Shown here in pieces: positions 11,250-23,719 of a stretch of 64,000 bases of DNA. The DNA comes from Ophiura sarsii. Lineage: Eukaryota > Echinodermata > Ophiuroidea > Amphilepidida > Ophiuridae. The notes beneath the pieces were generated by a model. That model ran no database searches. It was not told where the DNA came from and saw nothing but the letters and a program-made list of their open reading frames with translations. The translations under genes and the position numbers were made by a program. The stretch is taken from the NCBI GenBank assembly GCA_035610835.1, contig CM069446.1, positions 49,825,625 through 49,889,624 of the forward strand, written 5' to 3'. The number at the start of each line of letters is the position of its first letter. Positions within the stretch are counted from its first letter, which is position 1.

Positions 11250-14200
11250 TCTTGCTTATGCGGTAAGAACCGCTCTGGCAAACTTGGATGGTACGCGACT
11301 AGATCGCGAACCAGTTCAAAAACCGACCTAGCAGGGAACAGTGTGTAAGACACCGTCCCGGAGTCGGCCTCCTGGCCCTGCCGCTACGCCACCAGGCGCT
11401 GCGGCAGGATAGGATAGAACCTGCCCCTTAAGACAGACGAAGTTGAATGAACCCTCGCGCCAGACAGTACAAGTCTATGTGGCACTACCGATGTCCATTC
11501 ACCGAGATACTGGTGTCCGGCAGTGTCCCAGCTTTATTACCGGGATACACACCGACATCATATTCCTACTTCACCTAGAATAATGAAGTATGGTCACAAC
11601 ATAGTGTGACTGTCTCGGTATCAACGTCGCCTGACCTGCTCAGGAGTGAGATTGAAACTCTGATCTATCGCAGGACCCGCTGGGACGGTACCCGACACGT
11701 TCGCAGGACTCAATTCCCATGTACTACCGTCGTGGTAAGAGTACCTGTGACGGGTTCCATGGGCCTATCTGTAGACATAACTGTAACTAAAGGTATGTCA
11801 TGGCAGACAGGGAAAATATCCTACTACTAATGTTGGAACCTGACCCCCTGGCACATTTAGGATGCTAGTCAGTTAGCTCCGGAACCAGGACCACCCGTGG
11901 TAAACCCTCAACCAGGGTGTCCATTCGGTGGCTGCGGTATATGAGGGCGATGGGACCGGGTAGGTCCCACCCGAAGTATCAACGCCTGCCCCTCCACGTA
12001 AAAACGCTGGAGGAACATCACCATGCTTCGCCGTCACTATCTGTGGCCACACCACAGGTTGGACAGCGCCGCCAGTGTTCGTGAGCTAGGTCTTACTCGC
12101 TGTTCAATGAAAACAGCGCCAGCTACTTTCCCCTAGCTGCCGAAGGAAAAAGGTCCACTCGTCGTCAAAGATAGTACTGTGAGTACCGCTGAGACGAGAG
12201 CGTCACCTAATCCTAAAGCTGCACTCATCGGTGCTGCCAGGAGAGATAGTAGTTGATTCCTGTGGCCATGTCAGAAGACACTGCCGCGGTGGAAAGTATC
12301 CAACCCTCGTGGCTGCCCCTTACCAGGGGCTACCGTAGAGGATTCATTATAGACCCTGCTCAATGCAGGCCAACACTATCGGAGGATCGCGCATACCGGT
12401 CAGTATCAGGTTAACCGGTCGCCCAGATCCTACACCGTTAGCAGAAACACCATCACACTGTGTGGATACTCTGCCCCGGTGTTGCGTCTATTCAAATCCC
12501 TTGTTCAACACTTTCCTGAAACTACTGTTTTGTATTATGGAATATAATACCAATAGCCGCGTGGAAAGTGTGAAGAGAGCATGAACACGCGCGGGGACTG
12601 ATTGGAATACCCGGGACTGTCAGTACCTGCAAAGCAGCGTTCGAAAACGCTGGGTGACCAATAGCAAACGTCGCTGTCATCACCTGTGGCTATACCACTG
12701 GCTAAGCGGCGCCGCCATTGTTCAGGAGCAAGGTCCTACCTGCCATACCGATAGGTATAGCCCCAGCTACCCCCAGCTGCCGCTGGAGAGTCATGCCCGC
12801 CCCCACCTACAGCAATAAGTGTACTGTGGTGGATGGAACATGACCTACCCCTGCAGCGGCACCCGAAGATGCTGCTGAGATGATAGTATGGAGTAGCTGG
12901 CCCGCGTAGCAGTGTTCGAAAACACAGCCACTTGGGTGGTGTAGACCCTGCACAATGCAGACCGACATCGTCGGGGGGATCCCATGCCAGCTAGTACGGG
13001 ACTAGCCAGCCTGCCAGTTAACAAAGGTAACTGGCTGTTCAGATCCATCACCCTCAGTCATTGAAACTACCACTAACTCGTGCGTAGTAACAATAGAATG
13101 AGTGTTAGTCATTGAAACTACCAACTAATGCGCAGTAACAATAGCATGAGTGTTGCCAGTTCCACCTGAAGATAAACTTGCGTTCATCCCCGTAGAATTT
13201 GAGCCGAAGCTCGCATCCGAGGTAGAGTTGACTGGTGAACCGAGCCTTCAGCACAGCTAATGCCGGCACCTAACACTTTTACCATGTAATGGTAGGGACC
13301 GTAGCCCGTTCACACTGCCCAATCGTACACACTAGCCACCGGCTGGTAGGATGCAGTGTTGCCAGATCTACGAACAATGTCGCCAGCTCTACCTGGAGAT
13401 AAGCTATTGCTCATCCCCGTCGGAAGAGATCGGGGCTCTCTTCCACAGTAGAACTAGCGTGTGTGTTATAGACTGCCGTAACGGTAACCGATACGTATTC
13501 TGGGCCTGTCCACGGCGTTCATGAACGCTGCGTGAGTGGGTAAGCGTGCAGCACAGGCTGCTCAGCATTACCGCTGCCCTCGGGCAGGGTCCCGCTCGCT
13601 GTGCCATAAGGCATGGCACTAGCCACCGCCCCTCTTCACGAGAGAGGAGTATCCGCTGTCACCTGCGGTACAGGTTCGTACCGCTGTGACGGCGTGACCT
13701 ACCCCCCCCCCCCCCCAACGGCACCCAAAGATGCCGCCGAGGAAGCAGTGTAGCTAGCCCGCGTAGCTGCGTCCAAAGACACTGCTAATGCGTGAGCGAA
13801 TTCCCCCTCTGATTTTTTATGCTACCCCGACATGGGCTATAATAGCTAGAGAGGGTGGACCCTGAGTAAGACAAGCCTACGTAGTCGGTAAATCCCGCGA
13901 GACACCGTGCGGTGTGTACGCGGGCGACCAAGGCGAGCAAGTTCCCTGAGGCAACCCATAGGGGATAGCTACCGCTACCCGGGGGCCCTGAAACATGCCT
14001 GACCACTGTTGATTGGGAACCTGAGCGAACATCTGCCCGGGTCACCCGCTCATTTGCGGAAGCATATTCTGAGATGGTAACGGAGCCTGAAATTGAGCCT
14101 GTCCAGGGGCGTTCATGAACGCCGTGTGAATGGGTAACGGCGCAGCCTGTACTACCGGCTGCTGCACATTACCACTGAACACTGGTATAACCCCGCTCGC

Positions 14201-14526
14201 TGAGCCGTACGGCCCGGCGCTAGCTACTGACACCCCTGTTACGAGAGAGGGATGTCCGCCACCACCTGTGGTACAGGTTCGTACCGCTTGTGGTGGCATG
14301 ACCTACCCCCTCAACGGCACCCAAAGATGCCGCTGAAGAAGCAGTGTAGCTAACCCGCCCAGCCGTGCCCAAAGACACTGCTGTAGCGTGAGCGGATCTC
14401 CCTCTTGCGAGGGTGGACCCTAGTGTTAGACAGGCCGACATAGCCGGCAAATCCTGCGTGCCAGCTAGTGCAGAACTAACTGGCGTGCTAACCAACGAAA
14501 CGTTGGTCCGCAGCGCAAGACCGTCA
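11250..14526. repeat. GC-rich diverged long tandem repeats
   Basis: Related segments recur at about 12040 and 12700 (GCGCCGCCA...GAGC.AGGTC), at 13650-13800 and 14245-14400 (GTACAGGTTCGTACCGCT then GGCACCCAAAGATGCCGC), and at 12353, 12945, 13856 and 14413 (a GACCCT-led block). The repeats differ by many substitutions and indels. Short minus-strand frames exist, for example near 11353-11230 (VRDLVAYHPSLPERF), but no family is recognised. Confidence 0.6.
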
Positions 14527-15158
14527 CCCTCAGCCACTGGTACCAGCATCAAGTGCCTGGTAGCATCGGAATGGGTGGTGTCAGTCCCGCCTGGCCACAA
14601 GCTTGCGCTCGTCACCGTGGTAGGTCCGACTGGTACGTGTCCAGGTTTCCCCGGTCTCGTACCGCCTAGGTGGAGCGGTCTTCCAGCACAGCCAGAACCG
14701 CCACCCGAGCCTTCAGCCACATTACTGGCTGGGGCCGGAGCCCCACCACCCTCAGCCTCTGGTACCAGCATCAAGTGCCTGGTAGCATCGGAATGGGTGG
14801 TGTCAGTCCCGCCTGGCAACAAGCTTACGCTCGTTACCGTGGTAGGTCCGACTGGTACGTGTCCAGGTTTCCCCGGTCTCGTACCGCCTAGGTGGAGCGG
14901 TCTTCCAGCACAGCCAGAACCGCCACCCGAGCCTTCAACCACATTACTGGCTGGGGCCGGAGCCCCGCTGGTACCCATGTGTACGGAGTCGCCACCACCA
15001 CGTGGTGTTGAGTCTATACGGGCACCCTTTCCTACCATACCACTCACCTCACTAGACGGTGGCTGTACACCCAGCCCTGTCTTCTCCTGCAGGTGAATAA
15101 GCGCCGCTCGTCCCGCTTCAATCGCCTCCCAGTGCTGCGTCAAGAAACCACTGCACAT
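14220..15158 (-). CDS. Repetitive ORF, unknown product, possibly element-encoded
   Basis: An open frame of 312 codons on the minus strand starting MCSGFLTQHWEAIEAGRA. The N-terminal 35 or so residues look protein-like (mixed hydrophobic and charged). The remainder is Gly/Ser/Thr/Pro-rich and contains two nearly identical 74-residue repeats, matching a 222-bp tandem duplication in the DNA that keeps frame. The plus strand is also open here (14413-15096), which is expected from GC-rich tandem DNA and weakens the case for coding. It lies downstream, in its own orientation, of two 1-kb direct repeats, as a gag-like ORF might lie downstream of promoter monomers. I recognise no domain. It could equally be chance. 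Confidence 0.3.
   Translation of the reverse strand: MCSGFLTQHWEAIEAGRAALIHLQEKTGLGVQPPSSEVSGMVGKGARIDSTPRGGGDSVHMGTSGAPAPASNVVEGSGGGSGCAGRPLHLGGTRPGKPGHVPVGPTTVTSVSLLPGGTDTTHSDATRHLMLVPEAEGGGAPAPASNVAEGSGGGSGCAGRPLHLGGTRPGKPGHVPVGPTTVTSASLWPGGTDTTHSDATRHLMLVPVAEGDGLALRTNVSLVSTPVSSALAGTQDLPAMSACLTLGSTLARGRSAHATAVSLGTAGRVSYTASSAASLGAVEGVGHATTSGTNLYHRWWRTSLSRNRGVSS
14527..14970. repeat. Two tandem 222-bp units
   Basis: GGTACCAGCATCAAGTGCC begins at 14539 and again at 14761. Identity is very high between the two units, and the period is divisible by three. Confidence 0.9.
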
Positions 15159-15192
15159 CTGGTACGGATTGATTCTACCGCACTAGCGGTGG

Positions 15193-17200
15193 CGGAAACA
15201 CCAGGGATGTGGATCCCATGCCATGTTCAGTACGCCACAGAACACTGGCGGCTCTTACTCATGTTTTCTGCGGGACTTACAGGCCCGAGCAGCTGATACA
15301 GCTACTAGTAAATATGGTAGAAAACACGGCCTTATGATATAATAACCACACGGACACGATAATAATTATATATATATGATAGCTCTTTATGAGCGGTGAT
15401 AATATCTCGATAATACACGCATATATACACAACGATATAAGATACCTACATGATAGGCCTATAACACAGAAGTCCCACTGGGACTATCCCTACCCTCTGA
15501 CTGGGCGGCGAAGCTGTGTTAGATGATATACCTAAGGGAGACCTATATAAGATACATATATGATAGGCCTATAACACTGAAGTCCCACTGGGACTAGCCT
15601 TACCCTCTAACTGAGCGGCGAAGCTGTGTTAGATAATACCCAAAGGAGACCTATAAAAGTATGATAACACTCAAGAAATACGCAGAGACCCAAGTCAAAT
15701 AAATAGTGTTAAAACACTATTGCCGGCATAACGACGAACGATACTAATCTAAACTAAGATATGTATTTTAACGTCGCTAAATCAAGAAAAGGCCAAGAAC
15801 TTCTTACCTTCCACCTGGCATAACTTAGTTCGCTGGTCAATCAGCGAGAACCGGGACCAGCAGCGGACGAACAACACCCACGGTAGTACGTCTCATGCTG
15901 GAAACGCTTCGCCCCCAATTGTTATGAAAAACCCGAGTGATTTGAATAACCAGATAAATATAAATATAGGGACTTAGACAGCAGGGGAGACCTAAAGTCA
16001 CACCCGATATCAAGACTTACAACTCCTTCACTGTATCACCTGTATAAGGAAGAAAGGGTCAAAGTCAGGACCTATATCATGTTATCCTGTATGGAGCTAT
16101 GAACGTCATAAAGAAGCCCAACGTCATATACCTGACAAGGCGTCAAGGCTATCTCTGACATAAACCTTACGTCAGAACTGACGGAAGCACCAGGGATGTG
16201 GATCCCATGCCATGTTTAGTACGCCACATGACGCCATTGAACACTGGCGGCTCTTACCCATGATTACTGCGGGACTTACAGGCCCGAGCAGTACAACAAG
16301 ATATGGTAGAACACACGGTCCTATATAAAAATCACACGGACTATAATGTATATATATAACAGCTCTATACGAGCGTAGCTCTTTATGAGCGGTGGCTATG
16401 AGTAATACACACGGACACGGTAATATATAATGTATATATATGACAGCTCTATACGAGCGTAGCTCTTTATGAGCGGTGGCTATGAATAATACACGCAAAT
16501 ATATATACAACGATATAATAAAATATCTATACGATAGGCCTATAACACTGCCGTACCCTCGACTGAGCGGCGAGGCTGTGTTAGACAAAGTACCTATGGG
16601 AGACCTATATAAGATACCTATATAATAGGTCTTAGATAATACCCAAAGGAGACCTAAAGTAGGACTACACTCAAGAAAAAACGGAGAGATCTAAGTCAAA
16701 TAAATAGTGAATGAACACTATAGCCGGTAGAACGACGATACTAATCTAAACTAAGATATGTATACTAACGTCGCTAAATTTAGAAAAGGCTAAGATTTCT
16801 TACCTTCTTTCCACCTGGCACAACTTAGCTCGCTCGACAATCAGCGAAAAACCGGGACCAGCAGCGGACGAACCCTGAGGTATCACCTGAGAACTCCCAC
16901 GGCGGAACGTCTATTGCACGCTGGAAACGCTTTCCCCCCAATAGTTATGAAAAAACCCGAGTGAATTAGAATAACCTGATAAATATAAATATAGGGACTA
17001 ACGACAGCAGGGGAGACCCAAAGCCACACCCGTTATCAAGACTTACACTCCTTCACTGATATCACCTGTATAAGGAAGAAAGAGTCAAAGTCAGCACCTA
17101 TACCAAGCTATCCTGTATGGAGCTATGAACGACATAATGAAGCCCAACGTCATATATTTGACAAGGCGTCAAGGATATCTCTGACATAAACCTATGTCAG
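15193..17200. repeat. Two 1-kb direct repeats
   Basis: Unit 1 begins at 15193 and unit 2 at 16192, both with CGGAA.CACCAGGGATGTGG. They share ordered blocks: the TACAGGCCCGAGCAG block, AGCTCTTTATGAGCGGTG, GTTATGAAAAA.CCCGAGTG, and TCTCTGACATAAACC near the end. TGACGT/ACGTCA half-sites cluster at the unit ends and on to about 17420. No coding capacity is evident. Confidence 0.8.
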
Positions 17201-17275
17201 AAATAACCCCCAACCTACGTCATACCTGACGTGTAAAACCCACGTTCGACAACACTGTCAACGTGAGGGGCCTAC

Positions 17276-17965
17276 CTACGTCAAACTTTGACGTAGACCG
17301 GCGTCATATCTAATGATGAATATCAAAACCGACGCCAGACTGACGTACAACCTACGACAATGAACGTTATACCTGCGTCGTGATGAACGCCCCCGCGTAT
17401 CATCAATGTGACGTAACCCATATAACACAAAATGGACGTAGGGACGCCTATGAATGCCTCGACTTGTTTTTATAAACAAACAATGCCCGAGGGATTCATA
17501 GGGGAACATAATATTGGACCTGAGAATAGACTCAGGCTCCCCCCACACATGTCGGTAATGGAAGCGACTAGTCTTTTTCTTATTAGAAAGACACACCGCT
17601 GCCCCGACAGACTCGAAGTATATTGCAACTCCGAGTGAATAATTAGATCCACGATATAAACATCGTCCCTGAAAATCCCACCCGTTGGAAACCAACGCCT
17701 TAGGATACGGGGGATCTAATAATGAAGGCCGGCCAAGACCACCCCCTTCTGGGGTGGAAACGGGCGGCCACCTTCCTAACTGAAAGACTAAAACAGCCAG
17801 GAGGCCAGGAGGGATGTGTAAGTTACTCGCAAAAATAGTAAACAACATGCTCATACTATTCCAACTAGAGCGAGTAACAAGGGGATGGAAGTCAAAGGAA
17901 GGAAGTATCAAAATTCGGAACCTCCGAATTCTGCTACCCCCGCACATGCGAGCGCACATGGCCAA
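17276..17965 (-). other. Long open frame, 229 codons, coding doubtful
   Basis: The frame is open from 17965 to 17276 on the minus strand, with no recognisable domain and a mix of Ser, Arg and Leu typical of chance translation. A region near 17280-17420 is rich in ACGTCA. Listed because its length is above background for this window. Confidence 0.15.
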
Positions 17966-18901
17966 AATCGCGGGAAAACGGGAGTTAAAACCAGCGGTTT
18001 TTATTAGACAATCCTGGCCTTAGTGGCAGGCCTAAATTTCATTCTAAAAAGGAATCTCGGGAGAGGAAAATATAAACATGACCTGTATTGGCGAGACCCG
18101 TTTCGAAAGAGGAAGTATGCTTGGCATTCTGGGTAGAGATGGGGCCCGGAGATGGGGAGCCCTCTGGAGGATGCTGTATAGGCACCTTCCAGCGGGTGGT
18201 GGTCAGAAGTTTAAATATTAAGTGTAATATTTGGGTAGGGTCCTTTTTCCATCTATAAATCGATGCAAATTGTCTAGCAACATTGGATTCCAAAATAAGC
18301 ATCATCTGAGCCAATATACACAAAGTACGCTAGTTTTCTTATTTTTCATCGGATTGATCTCATATATTCAGGATATCATAATAATTAATTGGGCTTTACA
18401 TTGAGACTAAATTGGTCATGGTCCAATGATTATACTTATAATTACACCGTCATGAAACAGAGTCCTAATTTTTTTGAGACACCCTGTACAACAGTCATTT
18501 TCCAATAAGCTAGGGGTCTCAAAACGTCACTGAAGGCGAGGCTTGTACAATTTTGACTTTCAGACCATACCCAGCCAGCTCAGCTTGGGAAGAATCACAC
18601 AACCACATACAAGCTGTAGTCGCAATCCTCAAGATATAAATCAAAACCAGGTCGTATTTACACCGTACCTGTATGTAAGAAATGTGTATTATTTAAGTAT
18701 TAATATAAGGCTTAAGCTTACTTTTTATTCAAAATTATTGTCTTGAATGATGAACCTGGAGGGATATTGTGATCATGTCTATCTGTACGTACGTACATGA
18801 TGTAGATGTGCGTATATTATGTGACACTGCTTTACACATTCTCAATGGATGCATGAGCATGCGTTTTCATGACTTGGATAAAACAAAGAGATGATCGAAT
18901 C

Positions 18902-18913
18902 CAGTGGCGGATA

Positions 18914-18952
<39 letters not shown>

Positions 18953-19078
18953 CGGGGGGGGGGGGGGGGGACAAAATACCTTTTTGTGTGTACCACTGTA
19001 CCTTTTTTAGAGACATAGGTAGGTTCCATCTGTACATTTGCAAGTTCTACCATGCAATTTTTTTTGCCGGTTTTGGGA
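18902..19078. mobile_element. hAT-like left end with 50-base poly-G tract
   Basis: CAGTGGCGGATAC at 18902 is a typical hAT-type left terminus. It is followed by a G tract of about 54 bases interrupted by a single C (18917-18970). The downstream text (ACAAAATACC, then GTACC repeats) resembles 26640-26760. The element is interrupted at 19078 by the next insertion, and the matching right end was not found. Confidence 0.5.
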
Positions 19079-20086
19079 CAAGCGTCTAGCGAACGACCTT
19101 GGTAGCACGCCAATCAAATGCTTCAGCTATTGTGTCTTCAACACAATAGATCCAGTGATCGATGCAATATCGACTTATTCCCAATCGACTTTTCCCCAAT
19201 GGAAGATTGATGATGCATCCACACACACACACGGTCGGCCAAAGCTCTGAATCGATCACCGATTCTGTTGCGCAGGCGCATAATTAACACTAGGTCCCTG
19301 GCTGTTTTGTGTCGTCAATTAATATACAGGGCTACAAATGAATAAGATAACCAGCAAAAATACCTTTTACTCGTAGTTTTCTGGCCTAGACTTGTGATTT
19401 AAAAAAATCTAAAATCTAAAAATGGACCTCGGTAGACATTAATTACAAAACCTAGTTATAAGATTATTTTATTTTTGTTTTTGTTTTGCTTTATCATGTT
19501 GACTCTGTCATTAATTAAACAGGACTCTGACTTACCAGTCAACTATTTAATAAATTATGTTTACTCATGGCGGCTCCGCCACAACCGCGGCCCCCACCTG
19601 CGAAAGTTGCTTGTAGAATCTGCGGGGTTTTTTATCACCAGAAATCTCTATCAAGATAAATTTATTATTTAAAACACAAGTTCGTTTTATTATCTAAAAC
19701 ACAAGTTCGTTTTATTAAAAACACAAGTTCGTTTTATTATTTAAAACACAAGTTCGTTTTATTATTTAAAACACAAGTTCGTTTTATAATTTAAAACACA
19801 AGTTCGTTTTATTATTTAAAACACAAGTTCGTTTTATTATTTAAAACACAAGTTCGTTTTATTATTTAATTAAGAAATAAACAATACAAACACTTTAATG
19901 GGCCATGATATATCCACCCTGCCCTGAGCACTTGGCAAAGTACGCCGCCAGTATATTGGAATTATCGATATTGCCGAGTGGATTGGTAAGTCGATATTTA
20001 CAGCGATCTGGATCTATTGTGTTGAAACACACAATAGCTGAAGCATTTGATTGGCGTGCTACCAAGGTCGTTCGCTAGACGCTTGT
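19079..20086. mobile_element. MULE-like element, 80-bp TIRs, 9-bp target duplication
   Basis: CAAGCGTCTAGCGAACGACC and the following 60 or so bases are mirrored at 20005-20085. The 9-mer GTTTTGGGA lies on both sides (19070-19078 and 20087-20095). A 9-bp duplication with long TIRs is the usual signature of Mutator-like elements. There is no transposase; the interior carries a 25-26-bp satellite. Confidence 0.7.
19667..19870. repeat. 25-26-bp satellite (AAAACACAAGTTCGTTTTATT)
   Basis: About eight to nine near-perfect copies in direct tandem array inside the MULE-like element. The copies have no unique spacers between them, so this is a minisatellite. Confidence 0.93.
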
Positions 20087-20152
20087 GTTTTGGGACGACG
20101 ACATCGCTACTCCCCCCCCCCTCAATAGTTCTTATTTGTATAACTGTTTGAA

Positions 20153-20440
20153 CAGTGGTGGCGCCAGTCTCATAAAAAGGGGGGGCCAACATTTTTTTTA
20201 TGGTGGGCATGTACAGTATAAAAAAAAAATGATGATTTGGTACGAAAATTTGGCTTGCGTGCCAAATTTAGCTGTTTTCTGTTAAAATGTTGTCAACATT
20301 TGGTCCAATTTAACCTAGTTTAATTTAGTAAGAAAATATGCGCGCAACGCTGACAATTTTTTTTGGGTAATTTTTTTTCTTTTTCTCTCTAAATATAACT
20401 AAATTTTATTTGTTTTAGGGGGGGGGGGGGGGGGGAATGC
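20153..20440. mobile_element. hAT-like fragment, left end only
   Basis: CAGTGGTGGCGCCAG at 20153 matches hAT-type left termini. The segment contains ATATGCGCGCAACGC, comparable to ATATGCGCGCGTAGCGC in the MITE at 1466, and ends in poly-G. A right TIR was not identified. Confidence 0.4.
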
Positions 20441-21696
20441 CCCCTGTATTGAAAATTGTAAACCCGACATTCGCATACTAAGTTTGAAAATTACCCACCA
20501 CTTTTCAAACTCATCAAGTTGATAAAAACTATAAAATAATAGTCATTATGATCATTGGTCCTAGCCTACAGGGTGCGTCCACCATTAGGCCATCTGTAAT
20601 TGATTCGTAGTTTCCTGTTGGCGGGCAGGTCGGAATTTGCTGCCGGGTCAAATAATTCATTAAATGTAATATTTACACTGCATTTTCTCATTGAAAAATG
20701 AATGTTTTTCCTTCCATCATACTTTGCTAACTTGGGGAAATACCTTTATATTTTTAAATCAGGGGTTTTTAGAACCATGAACCATGAAGTTTAAAAAATA
20801 AGGGGTTATTTTGGCTTTTCAGCTAATTTATTGCGCCAAAATGAAAAAATATGCGCTAAACGCGCTGCTTTGAACAATGTGATAATGCGTGTTGCTTCTC
20901 AACACGTGAGCGAGAGACTTTTGCATGCTGGAACTGATGTTAAAAATATGATATTTCTGGTGTGTTATTTTTACCATGTTACGCTTTCGCAATAATTACG
21001 GTTTTTGGTACCACCAACCAACCAACCAACCACGTGGAATGATGTAACCACAAATGCTGCGCTTATGTTGATGAGTAAAAACAAACTTTTAGGCCTAAAC
21101 AAAAATCAAAACGGCAGAAATTAAAATTGGAATGAAGAAAATGATGAAACCTCTCTACCAGTAGTAGAAGCCTCAGAGCTCTAAATACGGCTTTAAAATG
21201 GTTTGACCCCTGACCTCCGAACATACTCCAAAAGGTATACTTTTATGATATAGATTCATATCTTGTCTACAAGAATAAATTGCCCTATGTATGTAGTCAT
21301 GGAATAGTACCTCTAGCATGTCTTTAGACCAGGCGCTAATCAATTTGTAAACACTACTGATGTAAACAACGGTCACCTCATCTATAGAGTTTTACATTGA
21401 CTTTATACTTGAATTGTTAAACTATGATTGCATAAATAAGGTACATGTATGTATAGGTATGGATAGCACACAGGGTTCTGGGAACTGTTTTGGATATGAT
21501 TGAGTGTTTAAACTGTTTTGACCCCCTTCTCTTAAAGGGTTCTTCAAATTTCCTTTTTACCCCCACCCCACCCCTCCCTTTGAAGGTGTGAGCCAAGTTG
21601 TGACTATGGAATACATTTGTTCTCAAGGAAAACTAGTGGACTCCAGTGATTTATTGGACTATGCATCTTCAACATTTAATTTCACATTGTGATTGC
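20441..21696. other. Intergenic DNA, no gene seen
   Basis: AT-rich sequence with a short ACCAACCAACC repeat near 21015. No conserved coding frame recognised. Confidence 0.5.
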
Positions 21697-22068
21697 TTAA
21701 AGGGGCGTGTACATCTCAAGTGTTTGTCCTGGACAAAAGTCACATGACTCCCTATGTATCTGAGTCTCCGTGTTTCCAAGTAATAATACCCATGGTGCAA
21801 TAGATTCGCTGCGAATTTTAATCGATCAAACGTAATGGTGAAATTTATTTACGAACGAAATAGGTGTCTAGAATCGTTTCAAAAAATAGTGTTATGCATT
21901 ATAATGAAATCAGAATTACAATCTCCTTCAGCATAAAATCAACTTTTGGGCGATAACCCATGTTAAAAATGCACACCAATCGAACTATAAAGCATTTTAG
22001 CCTCCGATTTAAGAGATATTTGTATTTTGAACTCTATGTAATGCTTTTCTTCATAACGTTCATGTATA

Positions 22069-22141
22069 GCCTTCATTAGCTCAATCGTCAAAGCGCCGGC
22101 TTTACAATCATGAGGTCAGTGGTTCGAGTCCTGGGGATGGG
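22069..22141 (+). tRNA. tRNA-like sequence in left arm (probably not functional)
   Basis: It has an A-box-like TAGCTCAATCGTCAAAGCG and a B-box GGTTCGAGTCC at normal spacing. The anticodon loop would be TTTACAA (TAC). The acceptor, anticodon and T stems pair poorly, so it is unlikely to yield a mature tRNA. It lies in the same orientation relative to its element end as the right-arm copy. Confidence 0.5.
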
Positions 22142-23314
22142 GTTTTTCTTTTCTGTTTTGTTTTGTTATTACACTGTTTGTTTTTATAAATTGACAGGAC
22201 TGCTTATCGTTCGCTATATTTATTGAATGTTAAATATGATACTTTTTTTCTTTTGCAATTTCACTGCGATAAAGAATGTCCTGGGTAAATATAATTGTGT
22301 TTACTACTCCGTAGGCCTACATTGAATGGCCCTAGCTAGTCTATGAACATGATCTGCAAAGGCCAATTGTTATGTAAATAAGAAGCCAGTCGGCTTATGT
22401 CCTTGAATCGATTTTCCTATTTCCTACACTACCGATATTTGTAATTTGCTTCACAATTCAGAAAAGAGAGTTGTATCTTCAAAAGTACATTACGCGGTTC
22501 ACGGCTTTCACGGCCTGATTTGGGCGACAGTTTTGGCGTGGATTTGATACCGTGCTGAACTCATCATGCTCATTGCTGCGAAAGCGTAATTATAAAATGC
22601 TGGCGTAACGTTTTAATGGAACTATTTTGAATTCGTGAAAATTATCAGATTTGCCTAAATTGACAATTTTTGCAACCAAGCTTAATTGCTTTAGGATCAC
22701 GTGAGCATAAAATAAATAAAAATGTTAGACTTGACTTGAGTGTCATATCGACTATAATCTAATTGAACGCAACTATACAGATATAGTGCTCATTATGGTT
22801 ATTTCGATATAACTAAAATAAAATGATACGAGTTGTTCGGAATTTTATTTTATTTAAACCTTGACTGTAAATAAAACAGATACAAGTCACTGCCCGGGTC
22901 GATGACCTTTTCGGACCTTTTCTTCACAATTTGATGGTTTCTTAAATGAGAAAACATTATACACATTTTGAACAAATAAAATTATATGCGAGGATAGGTC
23001 TATTCGTTTGTGTTAATTTTCCACAAGAACAAATGAATTAGATGTTGTCCATATTATTGGTCTAATACATACATCACCTGATAATTTACAATGTACATGT
23101 ATATCCCGCTGCATATAGTTTGCAATAGTGAACATTATTTTCATGACGTCAGTTTTCAGCAATGTCAAACATGTCAAAAGTAAAGGTATTTTTCCCCCGA
23201 GATTGACTACAGTTCTCTGTTGTCAATTTCAATGGTACAAAGATCAGGAAAAATTGTAGGTTACGCTATTGTTCCTTTTTTGCCAACTACCTTTTCTATT
23301 ATATAAGCCAGTTT

Positions 23315-23537
23315 TAACACTTTCCACGTGGCAGGCGTCAGACGACATTCTAAAATGTCTTAAACTGTTGTCAAAATTGTTAAATTTCATAACCATACTT
23401 GGAATCAGCATGTGAAATGCATTGAAATAAATACAAACATGCCTCGTATTGGTTCAGTAATCCTTGAGATAGATTGGGAAAGATTTCTGAACATCTGTTT
23501 TTATATGGTAAAACCAATAGCCGCGTGGAAAGTGTTA
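23315..23537. mobile_element. MITE with TAACACTTTCCACG termini
   Basis: TAACACTTTCCACGTGGC at 23315 is mirrored by GCCGCGTGGAAAGTGTTA ending at 23537. The same right-end sequence (AATAGCCGCGTGGAAAGTG) occurs alone near 12550, so it is a dispersed family. Confidence 0.65.
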
Positions 23538-23719
23538 CGCAATATTCCGTAATTGTAGCTTTGAATCTCAGCTACAAGTATATTGATATCAGTACCATAT
23601 GTTCAGTGAAAACCAAATTTCCATTTAGTGTGAATTTCTGTGAAATAAGGTCAAATATAACCGGTCTAAATTTCAGATATCTCTTTCACTTCACAGACTG
23701 CAAACAATAGAATTTGATA

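Larger units (their letters stand above)
10961..18317. mobile_element. 7.36-kb unit with perfect 56-bp TIRs
   Basis: The first 56 bases (ATATTGGCTCAGATGATGC onward) reappear exactly inverted at 18262-18317. The unit abuts the 346-bp palindrome of the same family. The interior is GC-rich, unlike its AT-rich surroundings, and holds diverged tandem repeats, two 1-kb direct repeats and a few long but unrecognised minus-strand frames. It could be a large non-autonomous transposon, or two family members flanking captured sequence. Confidence 0.6.
9965..18486. mobile_element. Outer 8.5-kb inverted-repeat composite
   Basis: CAGGGTG after a TA (9963-9964) is mirrored by CACCCTG before a TA (18487-18488). 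Deeper in, the left segment 10230-10283 reappears inverted at about 18318-18375, sharing AATAAGAAAACTAGCGTACT. The arms have diverged and the interior holds at least two other inverted-repeat units, so this is a nested composite. No transposase is visible. Confidence 0.55.

Noticed and set aside
14413..15096. 227-codon plus-strand ORF
   Set aside because: Mirror of the minus-strand frame over the same 222-bp tandem repeat; GC-rich period-3 repeats open several frames at once.
15193..17200. Long terminal repeats of an LTR retrotransposon
   Set aside because: The two 1-kb units are adjacent with no internal gag-pol, primer-binding site or TG..CA ends.
19667..19870. Array resembling CRISPR repeats
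   Set aside because: Units abut directly without unique spacers and the context is eukaryotic; it is a minisatellite.
22069..22141. Functional tRNA-Val(TAC) gene
   Set aside because: The anticodon, T and acceptor stems fail to pair; kept only as a tRNA-like module.
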